Shown here: piece after piece, positions 48,678 to 60,239 of the stretch
Position numbering within the stretch: position 1 is the stretch's first letter
How the letters are laid out: each line of letters starts with the position of its first letter
NCBI GenBank assembly: GCA_015501055.1
Contig: JADNYV010000036.1
Coordinates: forward strand, 186,001 to 250,000
Length of the DNA: 64,000 bases
Reading direction: 5' to 3'
Origin: Mucidula mucida
Taxonomy: Eukaryota; Basidiomycota; Agaricomycetes; Agaricales; Physalacriaceae
The notes under the pieces: model-generated
Seen by the model: only the letters and a program-made list of their open reading frames with translations
Databases searched by the model: none
What the model was told of the DNA's origin: nothing
Made by a program: the position numbers and the translations under genes

Positions 48678-50768
48678 TTAGAACCTAGTGAGGTCGCGAC
48701 CGAATATCCCTAAGCGCCTCTCATTAGTAGAGTGTTTAAAGTAGAACACATGCACGTACAGTTCAAGAACCAGTATGTTGGGACCAGGATCCTAGCGAAA
48801 TGAATGAGCTGTAGGGGGTGCTTAATAACAAGGCGACTTACTTGTTCCTCCAACTCAAGGTCTGGGTGAAGTAGGCCGAACGCCAAAGAAGCCAAGCCAC
48901 CCTTCCAGACTCTTTGCTCATAAATTTCTTATCAGGATCTCCTGGCGTTTTCGACCGGTCGTAGATAGCGCGCCTGGCGACCCATGAGGTAAACTGTCTG
49001 CATCAGGTAGCACTTGCTTACCATCCGCCAATATACGCCAAGCTTCCACGGCTTCTGAACTCGAAAGGCTCTTGAAGTTGTATCTTGCTCGCATCGTCGT
49101 CATGTGTAGGGCGGACTTTGGCGAGTTTGTTCAACGACTTTGTGAGATATTTGGCCTTTTGGTTGGCGACTAGACGCAGCGTTGAGACGGAGCTTGTTTG
49201 AACAAGGGGCAAGAAGTACCTTGAGCAGTAGCGGGAAGGGGGTCAACTTCAATGGATGACGCGTCACCTATGGCCCAGACGTCTGGGTCAATGCTCCCGT
49301 CCGTGCGTATCACGTTGAGGTACTTGTCGGTGAGTAACCTATGTTCACTGTAAGCGGAGGAAAATGAAGCAGATGATGTACTGACCGATCCGTGCGTTCG
49401 CGTTTCTTGATTTCAGTAATAGAGCTTGTTAGTGGGTTAGGCGCAAGGCCAGTAGACCAGACCAGAAGGCCAAAATCGGCTAATAAAAATGAGCAGTTGT
49501 TCACCCTTCAATAATAGTAATACCTTCTCCGACATCTTTGAGGAACAACTTGCCCTAAAAGAGGTATCAGACGATGATCAAGATATCCAATAGAACCAAC
49601 CTTTTCAACTTTCTCGACGTGATGATTCGTATGGATACTGATGCCTTCGCGTCGCAGTGTACGCTCAGTATAGCTGACGAGACTGCTGTCGAAGGTGCCC
49701 AAGATGCTGTTGGCAACATCATACAAATTGATCCTGGCTAGTTTCGCGAGTTCAGGGTACGTTTTAGCGATCTCGTTGTGAAGCAGGTCGTGTAGCTCAG
49801 CGGCAAACTCGACGCCCGTGGGTCCGCCACCTTGATCATCACGATAAGGATGATATTTATTTGGGGAAGAGAGTCAACATACCCACGATGCAGAAGTTGA
49901 GCAGCTTTCTACGATCAGCGTCTGTCAGGTCCGGCTGATTGGCTTGTTCAAGGCATTCGAGGATGCGGGTCCGAATCAATCGCGCATCTTTGACGTCTTT
50001 GAGAAAATGTGCGTGTTCTTTGACACCCGGAATGTTGAAAGCTGCGCGAAATAGATAAGCCAATGATAGGCGAGACCAGAGATGAGACTAACTTTGCCTG
50101 TACGCGCCGACGGCAACGACGAGTTTGTCGTAAGACACTTGGAAGGGCTGCTGCTTAGCTGGTGGGGCGTTGCCGAACGAGACGGGGGGTGTTGCAGATA
50201 CCTGGAACAAGTTGAGTAACAGATGGCGATCAATGCGGGAAGGCCACTAACGCAAGTGATGGACTTTCTCTTGAAATCTTGACGCGTCATTGGGTGGTAT
50301 TTACCAGAATCCGATGATAACATACCGATCTTGTCGCACCAGGCTTGATAGTATTGCTGCAAATGTTTAAACGACGCACGCGTGCAGAGAACGGAACGGG
50401 GTCATACCACTTGAGGTGTGTAGCGCCGAACCTGAAACTTAAGAGTGAAACTCAATGTATTCCTTTCAGAACTTACTGGCTCGACCGTGCATCTGAATTC
50501 AAGTGTACCCACGGCTGCTCCAGCGAGGAGAGGTGTAAAGTTGAAGTAGGTGTTCGGAGAGATAACAGTAACATCTGTATCCAATATCAGTATCAAAAAA
50601 CGCGAAAAGACTGAGCGCACTCCATTTTTTCTTGTCGACGCCGCGCAAGACTTCGTATCCTCCCCAGCCAGATCCAAGGATGACAAGGCTCTGCTTTCCT
50701 CCTTCTGGGCCACCAAAGAACGAGCGGGTCATACGCCTGAGAGGCGTTTTTCTTGAGACAGACAACAT
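48678..50768 (-). CDS. Type II NADH:ubiquinone oxidoreductase (alternative NADH dehydrogenase)
   Basis: Fifteen exons in transcript order: 50768..50621, 50574..50477, 50431..50408, 50356..50326, 50277..50252, 50201..50093, 50041..49883, 49830..49601, 49554..49524, 49479..49386, 49338..49220, 49169..49022, 48973..48842, 48791..48760, 48709..48678; 470 aa. Two dinucleotide folds are visible: LVILGSGWGGYEV for FAD near the N-terminus and CIVGGGPTGVEFAAE for NADH near residue 195. DVWAIGDAS is the second FAD contact. The C-terminal membrane anchor block reads WLLWRSAYFTQTLSWRNK and ends WIFGRDLTRF. The enzyme passes electrons from NADH to ubiquinone without proton pumping at the inner mitochondrial membrane. 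An Arg-rich N-terminus suits mitochondrial import. There is no EF-hand insertion. Confidence 0.93.
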
Positions 50769-53000
50769 TGGGGCAGGAGCAAAGAGACGACGCGGGGCAG
50801 CTCGGATTCGCCGGAATAAGTTGGGGAGGTCCCCTCATCCATTACGTCAGTCAAAGGCGGCGCAGAACGGGCATCCGTGGTCAGACATGTCATGGATGAG
50901 ACTTGCTCATGTTTCTTCGTCGCAAACTCGAATCAGATGATTGAATCGTGGATTCCAACTGAAAATATCGCGGGAGTACTGAGAAAAGGTCATACGTCGC
51001 CTCTTACATAACGCGAACGCTCGGTGATATCAGTCACGATCTACCCTGACCGAATATTCGCTCTTTTGAGGACGTTCATCTCCTACGCGACGCGTTCAAC
51101 ATACCTCAATACGCTTAGTAGATTTACAGCCCTTTTCGACGCGTTTCCACGAGGATTTCTATCAAGTAGTACCTCCAGAGCTGGTCTTTGCCTGGGTACT
51201 CTGGATTGCAACAGATTAAGAAGTACGCCCCCAGTTATCTGCCGACCTCCTGACTATATCTGACCGAAGTCGAGAAATTGGGGAAAGAAAGACTACTTCA
51301 TGCATAGCTGAGGCCATCTACAGCTGGAACAGAGATGCTCCCGGAGTCGCGTTACCCGGCCGTGTACGGGCTCTCAAGACACCGCTCTCTTAATGTAACG
51401 GTTCTTTGTCACTTGACACGGTATGCGGCAGTTCTTGACAGCATGAACGAGACGACACAGCATGAGCGAGACGACACAGCATGAGCGAGACGACCAAGGT
51501 TGACGTCGCGCCTTGTTACGGAATGCTGTGGAAACCTGAGGTTCTGCCTCTGCAAACGCCTTAATTTCACGTTGACGTCTCTGAATTCGGCGAGCTCGAG
51601 CTCGAAGCCATGAATGTCTTACTTCATGTCTTCGGCTCCATCAACCACAAGGCCACCTCGACAGCTGATATTACTGGCAGGCCTACCTCCCGAGCGATAG
51701 CATAGTAAGAATCCGCTTTACCGTCGGCGTCCTCAGTGGACAGGACAAGTTTTACTGTCACACATTTTTTTGTCAGCAAAGTACGTGGGTTTCGACGTAC
51801 TTCACCTCTCGGGATTAACGCCACTTTGTTATTAGACAATAATTACTGTAAGGATCCTCATATTTCGGTCACCGCTGTGGAGTACTAAGCGACATTGTCA
51901 CCGAATAATACAGGACCTGTCCTCGTATGGTAAGGGGTAGTGTCGCCTAGAGCTCACAAAGAAAATGTGTACGTGGGACGACCGGATTGTGACTTCCTGA
52001 TATCGCCTAACTGCGACAAGCAGGTTGAATTTTGGTAGCACCTTCCATATTGCTACGCGCCACATTTCGCGTGTTTCACTTCTTTCCACTTCTTAGGAAG
52101 ATGGAATTATGTTAGTGGACACGTAGCATACTTCTCGCACCACACCCTTAGGTCTCCGTATCTCCCAATTTGCTTCTACGATCTGGCTATCGTGTCCACT
52201 GACAAAGACAGCGCTTCAGTCCATCTTGCGATACCCAGCGAACGATCGTGACCGAACACAGAAACACCGCATTTATTTTTGGGACCACGCTTCGCGTTGT
52301 AGATTGAGGGACAGATCCCTACTAGATGGAGCATAATTAAACTTACTCAACATCTAAAGGTCTTGACGGTCATGATGCTATCACGTTCATTATGAGATCC
52401 TTCTTCAAGTGATGTTCTGATGCTCTGATGTTCATATTAGCTAACAAATCACCTTTACAGCACCGCCGGACTCTTCAGTGCTGCGAACGACTTACTATAA
52501 TCCGGAGTGGCAGACCTTGGGCAGACCTCACCGTACTGTTACCAAATACAGCGCAGTCTTTGCTGCTTGGATGGATGGATCTTGTCGAACCTCAGGTTCT
52601 CGGTCGCGAATAGAAGGATGGCTTCATTAAGCAGAATGAACATTGGGTAAGATGGCAACAAGACTGTCAACGAGTATCTTCGAATACCGTTATACATCAC
52701 GGCGATGAACGATTTTTAGATACATCGGCTTTGTATTCAGCATGTCGCGCTTGTTTCACCGATGCGTTCAAACCCCGTCGACCAATACGTGCTCACTTTC
52801 TTTCCCAGGACGGCTTCTTTCGCTAACGGATGCAATCACATATGGTATTGGCGATGCTGAAATCGTTACCTTCAACAAACGATCTTCCCGTTCTTCAATA
52901 TACCTTCATCGCTTCCACCATTGTTCTAGATCCGTCACCATGTCGAGAACCCAACCTGGTGTTTCTTCCCATGCAGAAAAATTTTCGCCTCTTCGAAACA
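50769..53000. other. Gene-poor interval upstream of the hydrophobin
   Basis: About 2.2 kb without a recognisable gene. It contains the short tandem repeat at 51439-51495. A minus-strand frame at 51624-51839 (MSNNKVALIPRGEVRRNPRT) has no family I know. The right end holds the hydrophobin promoter. Confidence 0.4.
51439..51495 (+). repeat. 19-bp tandem repeat, three copies
   Basis: The unit CAGCATGAGCGAGACGACA occurs three times in a row. Copy 1 has A for G at position 9 and copy 3 ends in C. It is a small minisatellite in non-coding DNA. Confidence 0.85.
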
Positions 53001-53007
53001 TATAAAA
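53001..53007 (+). promoter_or_regulatory. TATA box of the hydrophobin gene
   Basis: TATAAAA lies 84 bases before the ATG at 53085, with the leader rich in C and T as in strongly expressed fungal genes. Confidence 0.6.
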
Positions 53008-53084
53008 GGACCATGAATTGAGGCGTCGATCTTCACTCGAACACACCCAACAGTTCCAGTATCATTATTCTCTACTATCCAACC

Positions 53085-53522
53085 ATGCAATTCCAACTTG
53101 CCACTCTCGTTACTCTCGCCGTCTCTGCTCTTGCGGCCGCTACACCGGTCCGCAGAGCCTCCTGCTCTACTGGTCCAGTCCAGTGCTGCAACTCGGTCGT
53201 CCCAGCGAAAGATGCCTCCGCCGCTGGCCTCTTCGGCCTCTTGGGCGTCGTCATCCAGGACCTCACTGTTGACGTCGGCCTTACCTGCAGCCCCATCACC
53301 GTCATCGGTGTTGGAGGAGGTGACTGGTGAGCTCTTTCGCTTTTTTTTTATGTATATGAGCGCCGTTGTTGATGATGTCTATAGCTCTGCCGAAGCCGTC
53401 TGCTGCGAAGACAATTCCTACGGTGGGCCTAACCAACATCTCTCTCTGGTTGAAAAGATCGTCGTGCTGACTTTGCTTTAGGCGGCCTCATCTCCATCGG
53501 CTGCGTTCCCGTTAGCCTCTAG
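53085..53522 (+). CDS. Class I hydrophobin
   Basis: Exons are 53085..53326, 53385..53422 and 53482..53522; 106 aa. A signal peptide (hydrophobic residues 5-19, ending ALAAA) precedes the mature protein. The eight cysteines are at 27, 34, 35, 68, 81, 87, 88 and 101, giving the C-CC-C-C-CC-C pattern with class I spacing. Hydrophobins are secreted and self-assemble at air-water interfaces, coating aerial hyphae, spores or fruit-body channels. The two introns fall at the conserved sites near C81 and before the last Cys. It is short and complete. Confidence 0.96.
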
Positions 53523-53606
53523 TTTATACCTTTTTTTCCGTGGCGCTGGGTCAAGCAATGGTCGGGTTGAGGGTGCAAGGAGGAAGGTTCATTTCTAGTG
53601 CATAGC

Positions 53607-55669
53607 TCAGCAGTTCCAGTTCATGGCGTCTATATACACTCGTTTATCTTTTGAAAACATTTCAATGGTCCTGTCCTGAGGTCTGGCACGAGCAGCACAC
53701 GCTGGGCCGAATGGTCTCCTCGTTACAAGAAGACTTTCGAGAAATATCGCTGTAAGCTCATCACGTTCTTCACCGATCACCCCATCGGGTCTCACAACGA
53801 CGTACTTGGCTCTGTGAACATCATGATGTTTGTAGACGTACTCCTTCGAATCAACAAGTGCGCTCACTCCTAGGTCCGTGCTCTGGGGTAGAATGACAAC
53901 ACTGCGAACCAGATCCTGGATCTCGTCTGGCACCACCGGGGGCGTCTCAAGCGTCGGAGAAGAAAATGAGCACCACATGCAAGATCGGTTTGAAGATGGT
54001 CGCGAAAAGACTCGTTTGTTGACCGTCGTGAGCGAGAAGAAACGGGGCGTCAGATGCGCGATCCCGCGCACAGATCCGCCCATCCGCGCCACCTCTATAC
54101 GCATCCTGCTCTACATCCTTTTCGTTCTCTTCACCAGAAGTCTCGTCGACAACAAACGGACTCGTCCTACAAACATCCTCAACTCATAGTCCACCGTGAC
54201 CCTCATGTGTGGCAGCGTCTTCATTAACTTTGCAGTAAAGTCTTTGTTTTTCTCGAGCATAGACGCAACGACGGGAAAACGTTCGGCGGTGTATGAGGCC
54301 AGGAGGGAGGGAGTGGCGCGCCCATGAGAGCAAGTTTCCAAGCCAGGTTGAACTGAAGGGTCAATATCAGCAAGGCTCTCTGTATACAAATAACACTGAC
54401 AGAGTCTTGGATACCGGTATTGAGACCTTGCGCTCCCACTGAACTATGTACATGGGAAGCATCTAAGGCAATGTCTATGAGTCGTCACTATGCAGTTAGT
54501 GTGAAGAGTTCAGCTCTTGCGACGAAGACGCGACCATCCTCAAATTTGTTGACCATCCTGATGCTTGGGCTACAAACGTACGTTATTACCTTTTATGTCA
54601 AATAAAATCGAAATGTACAAACTGGAACTTCGTCAACTAATTAAGCTCTCCAAATTGAATATCGTCTCGTTTCGTTACTTCTCGGAACGTGTGTAGGAAA
54701 GTCTCCCTGTTTGCGGATGTCCGCATCAAGCTGGGAGCCGCCGCACACGAAGTTGTATCGTCCATCGTCCGTTTCGGACTGACGGAGAGTGATACTGTTG
54801 AAGACATTAGAGACGAACGAGATCGTAAGCAACGATACTGACGTTCGCGTTTGCTCCCCAGGTATGAAAGTACTAAGATCATGTCATGAAGGTGTATTAA
54901 GCCTTCAAGCGATGAACTCACTTTGACATCTAGAGGAGTCTTGATCCAGTGGATGTCACCGACAACAAACGTACCTTCATGCATTATCTCTCCCTGGAAC
55001 GTCAGCCCAAGTTTCTTACGCACAGTGCTATGTGCTCCATCCGTGCCGACAAGATATGCTCCGTCAACGGTCTCTGTTTCTGTGGCCCCGCTGGGAAGCT
55101 TTTTCACCAGTTGCACAGTAACACCATCAGTCCTTGGGAGCAAAATCCACGAGCTCCGTTCCAATGTGACCGCAGGAACGCTTCCGGTCCATCTTGGGAC
55201 CACATAATGGGATTATTCTGACAAACCAGATTTAGATAGGCTGTCTGAACCGTATAAGAAGACGTACGTATGGTCTGTCCGGTTGATCCTCTTCGTACTT
55301 GAAAGAATCGCGTATTGTTGTCTCTCCGTTAGGTAGAAGATGGTGCATAAGAGGTTTCTACTTCCCGCTGAGTGAGGACTTCGAGCAATACGCCTAAGAG
55401 GTTGTACATTTCCAGGGACCTGGGCTAGAGCGAAACGCTCAAGAAGTACTCTGCTATACGACATGGAAGTCACCTGAACAGTCGATCCCTTGAAGCCTAT
55501 ACGTGGAGGCGCGATCTTGTCTATAATGCGTACTGGGACGCCGTTCTCCTTCAACGTAAAGGCCAATACAAGACCAACAGGCCCGGCGCCGCTCTAAACG
55601 CTGTTCAGACTCCCTGCCAGAAAGATGGAAACTGACAACACGTACAATGAGAACAGGGTGTGTGTCCAT
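53607..55669 (-). pseudogene. FAD-dependent aromatic monooxygenase (phenol hydroxylase-like), broken
   Basis: The gene starts at 55669 (MDTHPVLI, then intron, then SGAGPVGLVLAFTLKENG, the FAD dinucleotide motif). It continues through QPRSLEMYNLLGVL, YEEDQPDRPY, NPIMWSQDGPEAFLRSH, YLVGTDGAHSTVRKKLG (DG motif), RYNFVCGGSQLDAD, IRMVNKFEDGRVFVA, VHSSVGAQGLNTGIQDS (GD motif region) and SYTAERFPVVASML. It ends in a thioredoxin-like C-terminal domain (RSVVILPQSTDLGVSALV, VVRPDGVIG). This is the PheA/TfdB family of flavin hydroxylases. At least four breaks are visible: after FLRSH, after LDADI, a lost splice donor after FVA (CT in place of GT), and after WKLALMG. I consider it dead. Confidence 0.78.
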
Positions 55670-56516
55670 GGGAGTATAACGTAGCAAGTCGAAACGCTGT
55701 CGAGGTGCTGTCTCCCAGCCGAACATATACGCTCGCAGCATGCATGGCGATGCCGTTTATGCGATGCGACGAGGGAGGTAGGAGAGAACGCGACAATCGA
55801 GTAATCAACCGGATCCGGATAATTGATCGGCTTCGCGTGTGGGCTCTTGTGGACCAATGTGCGGTGGCATACTCAAGTTTTTACGTGTATTTCGGCTCAT
55901 CAAAGCGTCCAGATCCAGCGCGCTTGCCGTTTTCTTGAGAAGTCGGAGGAAGAAATAGAAGATCGATGAGCGCACCAATCTCTGAGCCTCTCTTGAGTCA
56001 AGAAGGTGTCTGTTTTGGCAATGTAACCAATGTAATACTGAGTAATCGACGAAGCTTCTATACTAGGTCCAGTTGAAAGATGACTCGAGATTCTGTAGCG
56101 CTAGCGCTTTGGACGCGTAGAGAACACCTGAAAGCGAGCACATCCGAAGTGGCGCACCTTTCCTCCAACTGCATTTGAAATTTGCGCTTCTATTTGGTCG
56201 TCTTGCTACAACCCCTGTGACATTAAGGTAGACAACGTTGAATCAAGATGTTAATGACAGGCCAAATCGACACCAAGACTAGGAGCTACAACTTGGAGAA
56301 GAAACGCGTAAGACGCGTCAAGTCGACCTTTATCTAGGGTCGAGCGGCTGTCCAATGAGAATCGACGTGTCCGTAACCAATCACGGAATGCTTGCGTTTT
56401 CATTGGCCGCTGAGTAAACGCGGAAATCACATAATGACGTCAGCCGGCAGTCGTTAAGAATTTGTTTGAATGCATTCGCAGCACCTTGTTTTCCTCCCAC
56501 CACCATCTCCACCGCA
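55670..56516. other. Spacer between FAD monooxygenase remnant and Ccc1 gene
   Basis: An upstream in-frame ATG at 55741 could lengthen the remnant by 24 codons. No other coding signal is seen. Confidence 0.35.
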
Positions 56517-57606
56517 ATGTCCACCAGCTCTCAAGAGACTGCCATAAATCCCGCCCCATCAGTCGCACTCCCACCTCGCGACTCGGCATTAAAGACAAAC
56601 CAGCCTCCTGTTTGGGCCATTACCGCCTCTGAAACGACCGATCCCACGCCGCTGACTGCAAAGTGCGCGCGCGACTCACGGATAGATGGTGTCTGTTGCA
56701 AAGAATTAAAAAATGACGATCGCCATCTTATTGATCCAGACGTCGTCCGAGATGTGTAAGAGTTATTGTCTGCGGTATCATCGGTGGCGCAATACTAATT
56801 TGAATGCTTGCAGTATCATTGGTTTATCCGACGGATTGACGGTCCCCTTCGCTCTCACAGCTGGCTTGTCATCCCTTGGAGAATCAAAACTTGTTGTCCT
56901 TGGCGGTATTGCCGAGCTCATCGCTGGTGCTATCTCTATGGGAATTGGTGGCTTCCTAGCATCCCAGGCCGAACGTGATCACTATCGCTATTTGCACAAG
57001 CAGACCGCGGAGCGCGTACTACGGAGTTGCTCCGGTGAGATGGAAAGAGAGGTCGCAGACGTTCTGGGTCCCGTGGGTGTTGACGAGACGACATGCCGCG
57101 CCGTGGCTAAGAATCTACGAGACGTCGAGGTCGATGGACCCAACAATGGATATGCTTCGGGATCTGACGAAGAATCATCCTCCAGCTTGAGATGGAGTAA
57201 AGATGTCGGCTTAACAGCGTTCCTGCTCAAGTTTGGAGAGGGCCTTGGTATGTTTGCTCTATCCTATCTCCATTCAGTGTATTAATAGTTTCTTTCCGTA
57301 GAGGAAATTCCTACCTTGCGCCTCTATGTTTCCGCATTCACCATTGGCATGGGTTACCTTCTCGGTGGCCTCATCCCTCTATTCCCATACTTCTTCATAC
57401 CCCGCGCAGCAACCGCCCTCGTATATTCCTGCCTTGTTACTGGCTTCATCCTGCTCGTCTTCGGTGCCGTGAAGGCTCGGGTAACAGGCGCTGGTACCAA
57501 CGCACTCACCATCATATGGGGCGCTGTCAGCACATTGCTTGTTGGCGGTGTAGCCGCAGGCGCAGCGTTTGGCATCGTCAAGGCGTTGGAAGGATCCACA
57601 GACTAG
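56517..57606 (+). CDS. Ccc1/VIT1-family iron/manganese transporter
   Basis: Exons are 56517..56755, 56814..57247 and 57302..57606; 325 aa. The family start VVRDVIIGLSDGLTVPFALTAGLSS (first helix, with Asp and Gly conserved) is followed by ELIAGAISMGIGGFLASQAERDHY, a hydrophilic metal-binding stretch with many Glu residues, and the last helices (YLLGGLIPLFPYFF, GFILLVFGAVKARVTG). VIT1/CCC1 proteins load Fe2+ or Mn2+ into the vacuole in exchange for protons. Length matches yeast Ccc1 (322 aa). An Asp/Ser-rich loop (SGSDEESSSS) is inserted in the cytosolic domain. The upstream ATG at 56466 is possible but less likely. Confidence 0.92.
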
Positions 57607-58383
57607 TCGATGTTTGTTTTTCTTGGGTTCTTTGTCACATATCCTACGCCTCGGTAATATTGATTATAATGACCTTTACGAGTAATTTTTATTTCGACCA
57701 CGCACCGTTGACCGTTATTTGTCGAACATTCTATCTTCAAAGTATTTTGTTGCGTAAAGTACATCGATGGCGACTTCTTTGCATAGCGCGAGCATATTTG
57801 GGGTATGCGCCGCAGTAATGAGTAGGTCGGGTGAGATGATGGGAAGAAGACAAGAACTAGAGGACCCGGGACGTGCGGAAAGCTCCGCGAACTAGACCTG
57901 AACTGGACGCGTCGGAAATCTTCGGAAACATCTGTCGATAGCCAATTCGACTCCGAGGAGCTTTGCGTTGGAATCTTTGATTTTGGATGAACAGAGGAGG
58001 TTTCTCCTTGATTATTATCCTCAGCGTCGTTACAGTGGGCGTAATGAGATATACATCGTTGGCGCGCGTCGGGCGCGCGTGCGCGTGCGCTCTTCTACGC
58101 GCTCCAATGTTTAGATACTACGTGTTGTGTTGTGTTTCGCGATTTTTGATCTAGTAGAACTTTACCGTGCGTTCCAAAAGTGCCTTCCGCGCTTGTCTGA
58201 GGCGCCATCAATCACGAATACACGATGTAATGCCACGCATCGGCGCGCTGACGCGGGCTGGTTGACGTACCTGATCACGATCGGCGCTTTGTTGCCCGAG
58301 AAAATCATGAGGAGAGCATTGTACGACATCCTCAGATTCCTCTTAACCATCATCTGCAGACTGCCAGGCCTTTGACTTAAGTT
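57607..58383. other. Spacer with GC-alternating tract
   Basis: About 780 bases without a gene. It includes the alternating tract listed separately at 58061-58090. Confidence 0.4.
58061..58090. repeat. Alternating G/C-rich (Z-DNA-prone) tract
   Basis: About 30 bases of near-continuous GC/GT alternation lie in the leader side of the AIG1-like gene. Such tracts can adopt Z-DNA. No function is shown. Confidence 0.45.
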
Positions 58384-59257
58384 ATGGCTTCACGTGTTTC
58401 TCCCTTCCTGCTACATGTCGGCGCTGCAGGTGTGATGGTCTGGGGGTTTCAAGCGCTGCAGTCGCTGCCTATCACAGCGTTCTTGTCGAGTCAGTATGGA
58501 GGACACTTCCAGTTCTTGACTATTCAAGGGTAGGATATCTACTCGATTGTCAGTTGCGGACTGACGGAACAACTAGTCTGTTTGTTTCGATCTTCGCTAT
58601 GGTGGTAGCTGCACTTGCGGACATATTCCCAAGGGTTTATGGTATGCTGTCGGGCGTTCCATTCGACCAAATACTAACGGTTCTATCAAGGTCTTAGAAC
58701 TCTGAAGCGCGCTCTCCTCATGCTTGCCATGCCTGTTGGTGTCTCTCTATCTTCCTTCTAGATCTCATCTTTACACTGTCGCAGCTCGAGGCAGTAGTCG
58801 CATGCGTTTATTGGCCGCTCATGATGTTTCTCCCTTACGCAATACTTCGGGCTGAAGCTGCAGGAAATTCTGAGCCCACCTTCTCCAATCAAATGATCAA
58901 GCTCGCTCGGATTCCCCTCTCAGTCGATCTTGCGCTACACGCTGTTCCAGCTGCGTCCCTCCTCTTGGACTTCATCATCTTTGAGAAGAAGTACTCAAAG
59001 TCGGCGCAGAGCTACGCGATGCCTCTCGTTGGCGCGTGTGCCTTGTTCTATAGCTCGTGGGCAGAGTACTGTGGTTCGATCAATGGGAACTGTACGTTCC
59101 ATCGATTCTTCAGAGCTAGCTTGCGCTGATCGTGCTTTCCAAAGTCCCTTACCCGTTTTTGACTGACAATCCGTTTGGTATAAGGGTAGTTATTTATGCT
59201 GGCGCGTCCAGCATTGCGTATTGGTCGTTCCATTTAGTCAATCGCTTTCATGTTTGA
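58384..59257 (+). CDS. FAR-17a/AIG1-like membrane protein
   Basis: Exons are 58384..58529, 58577..58641, 58691..58734, 58785..59091 and 59145..59257; 224 aa with about six hydrophobic segments. The family-like core is CVYWPLMMFLPYAIL followed by LSVDLALHAVPAASLLLDFI with the conserved His, then LFYSSWAEYCGSING and YPFLTD. Animal relatives (AIG1, ADTRP) are membrane threonine hydrolases that cleave fatty-acid esters of hydroxy fatty acids. Whether the fungal members do so is inference. All junctions keep frame. Confidence 0.82.
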
Positions 59258-60239
59258 TGATGTATATTTCTGATGAAACAGTATTCGTCTCTTCAATTAC
59301 TCTTGCATATCAGCGGCACTATTCCCCCAGAGGCTGACATATTGGTCAAAGACTCACAATAGTGTACAGGCACCGTCGATAGACTCGGAGATGCCGAGTC
59401 CACACCTCATCTCAGTCTGGCAAAGAAATTGGTATGACTCAGACTAAGTGTAATCGACGATGGGAAAGCTTCAGGTAAAATTCGGCAGCACGTTTTGATC
59501 CGCAATGGGAGACTTTGAACTCTTGTATGAATATGCACCTGTCTATAGTACCAAGAACCAACTTCAAGGTGCAGTAGTAATACAAGGTTCTGTTGATATT
59601 AAAAGGCTTGGATCTTTAGACGATCAAGCTTCTTTGCTAGAATCGTGTACCACAACTTCCTGGCCGCCGGATCCGTGCTCGAATGAACTAGATCAGTCGC
59701 AGAAAGTGAAGGAGGCAATTCGATCGTGGGAGTTTTCCCTTTTCAGGCTTTACGCGCTTCCTTCCTAACCACGATCTCCATTTCGCCGGGCAGCTATTAT
59801 ACTGCAGCTATGGCGCGACCCCAACGAATACCAACATTTTTCTGGCCATGCGTACCGATAATAAACGCGAGTTTCACTCTAGAAAGCACGACGCTCTTGA
59901 CGGCAATCGCTTTTGACAGTTATCGCTCTAGTATGCTCCCATTTGCTATTTGCATCATAATTCACCGCCCGTGTGCAGCCTATGAAATTCTGTGATTGCG
60001 TTATCTCCCGTTGTCCTGCAAAATACGCGACATCTCCCCCATTGCTAACGCGTCGAGCACGTCATTGCCGTCAAAATGGTGCTGGAATGTGACAATGGCT
60101 CGGTCGACTAACGTTACTTGCTTCCGCTTCCGCTCTATCGGCAATACGTGATTGATTCATCTGATGAAAATTATCTATAACTTGGGCCCTGGACTCACGT
60201 TCGTCTTGGACCGCCACTGTCACTCGCATACCTCGAGCC
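59258..60239. other. Spacer before the Dur3-type symporter
   Basis: Nearly 1 kb with short unsupported frames (for example 59505-59768) and no recognisable motif. Confidence 0.35.
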
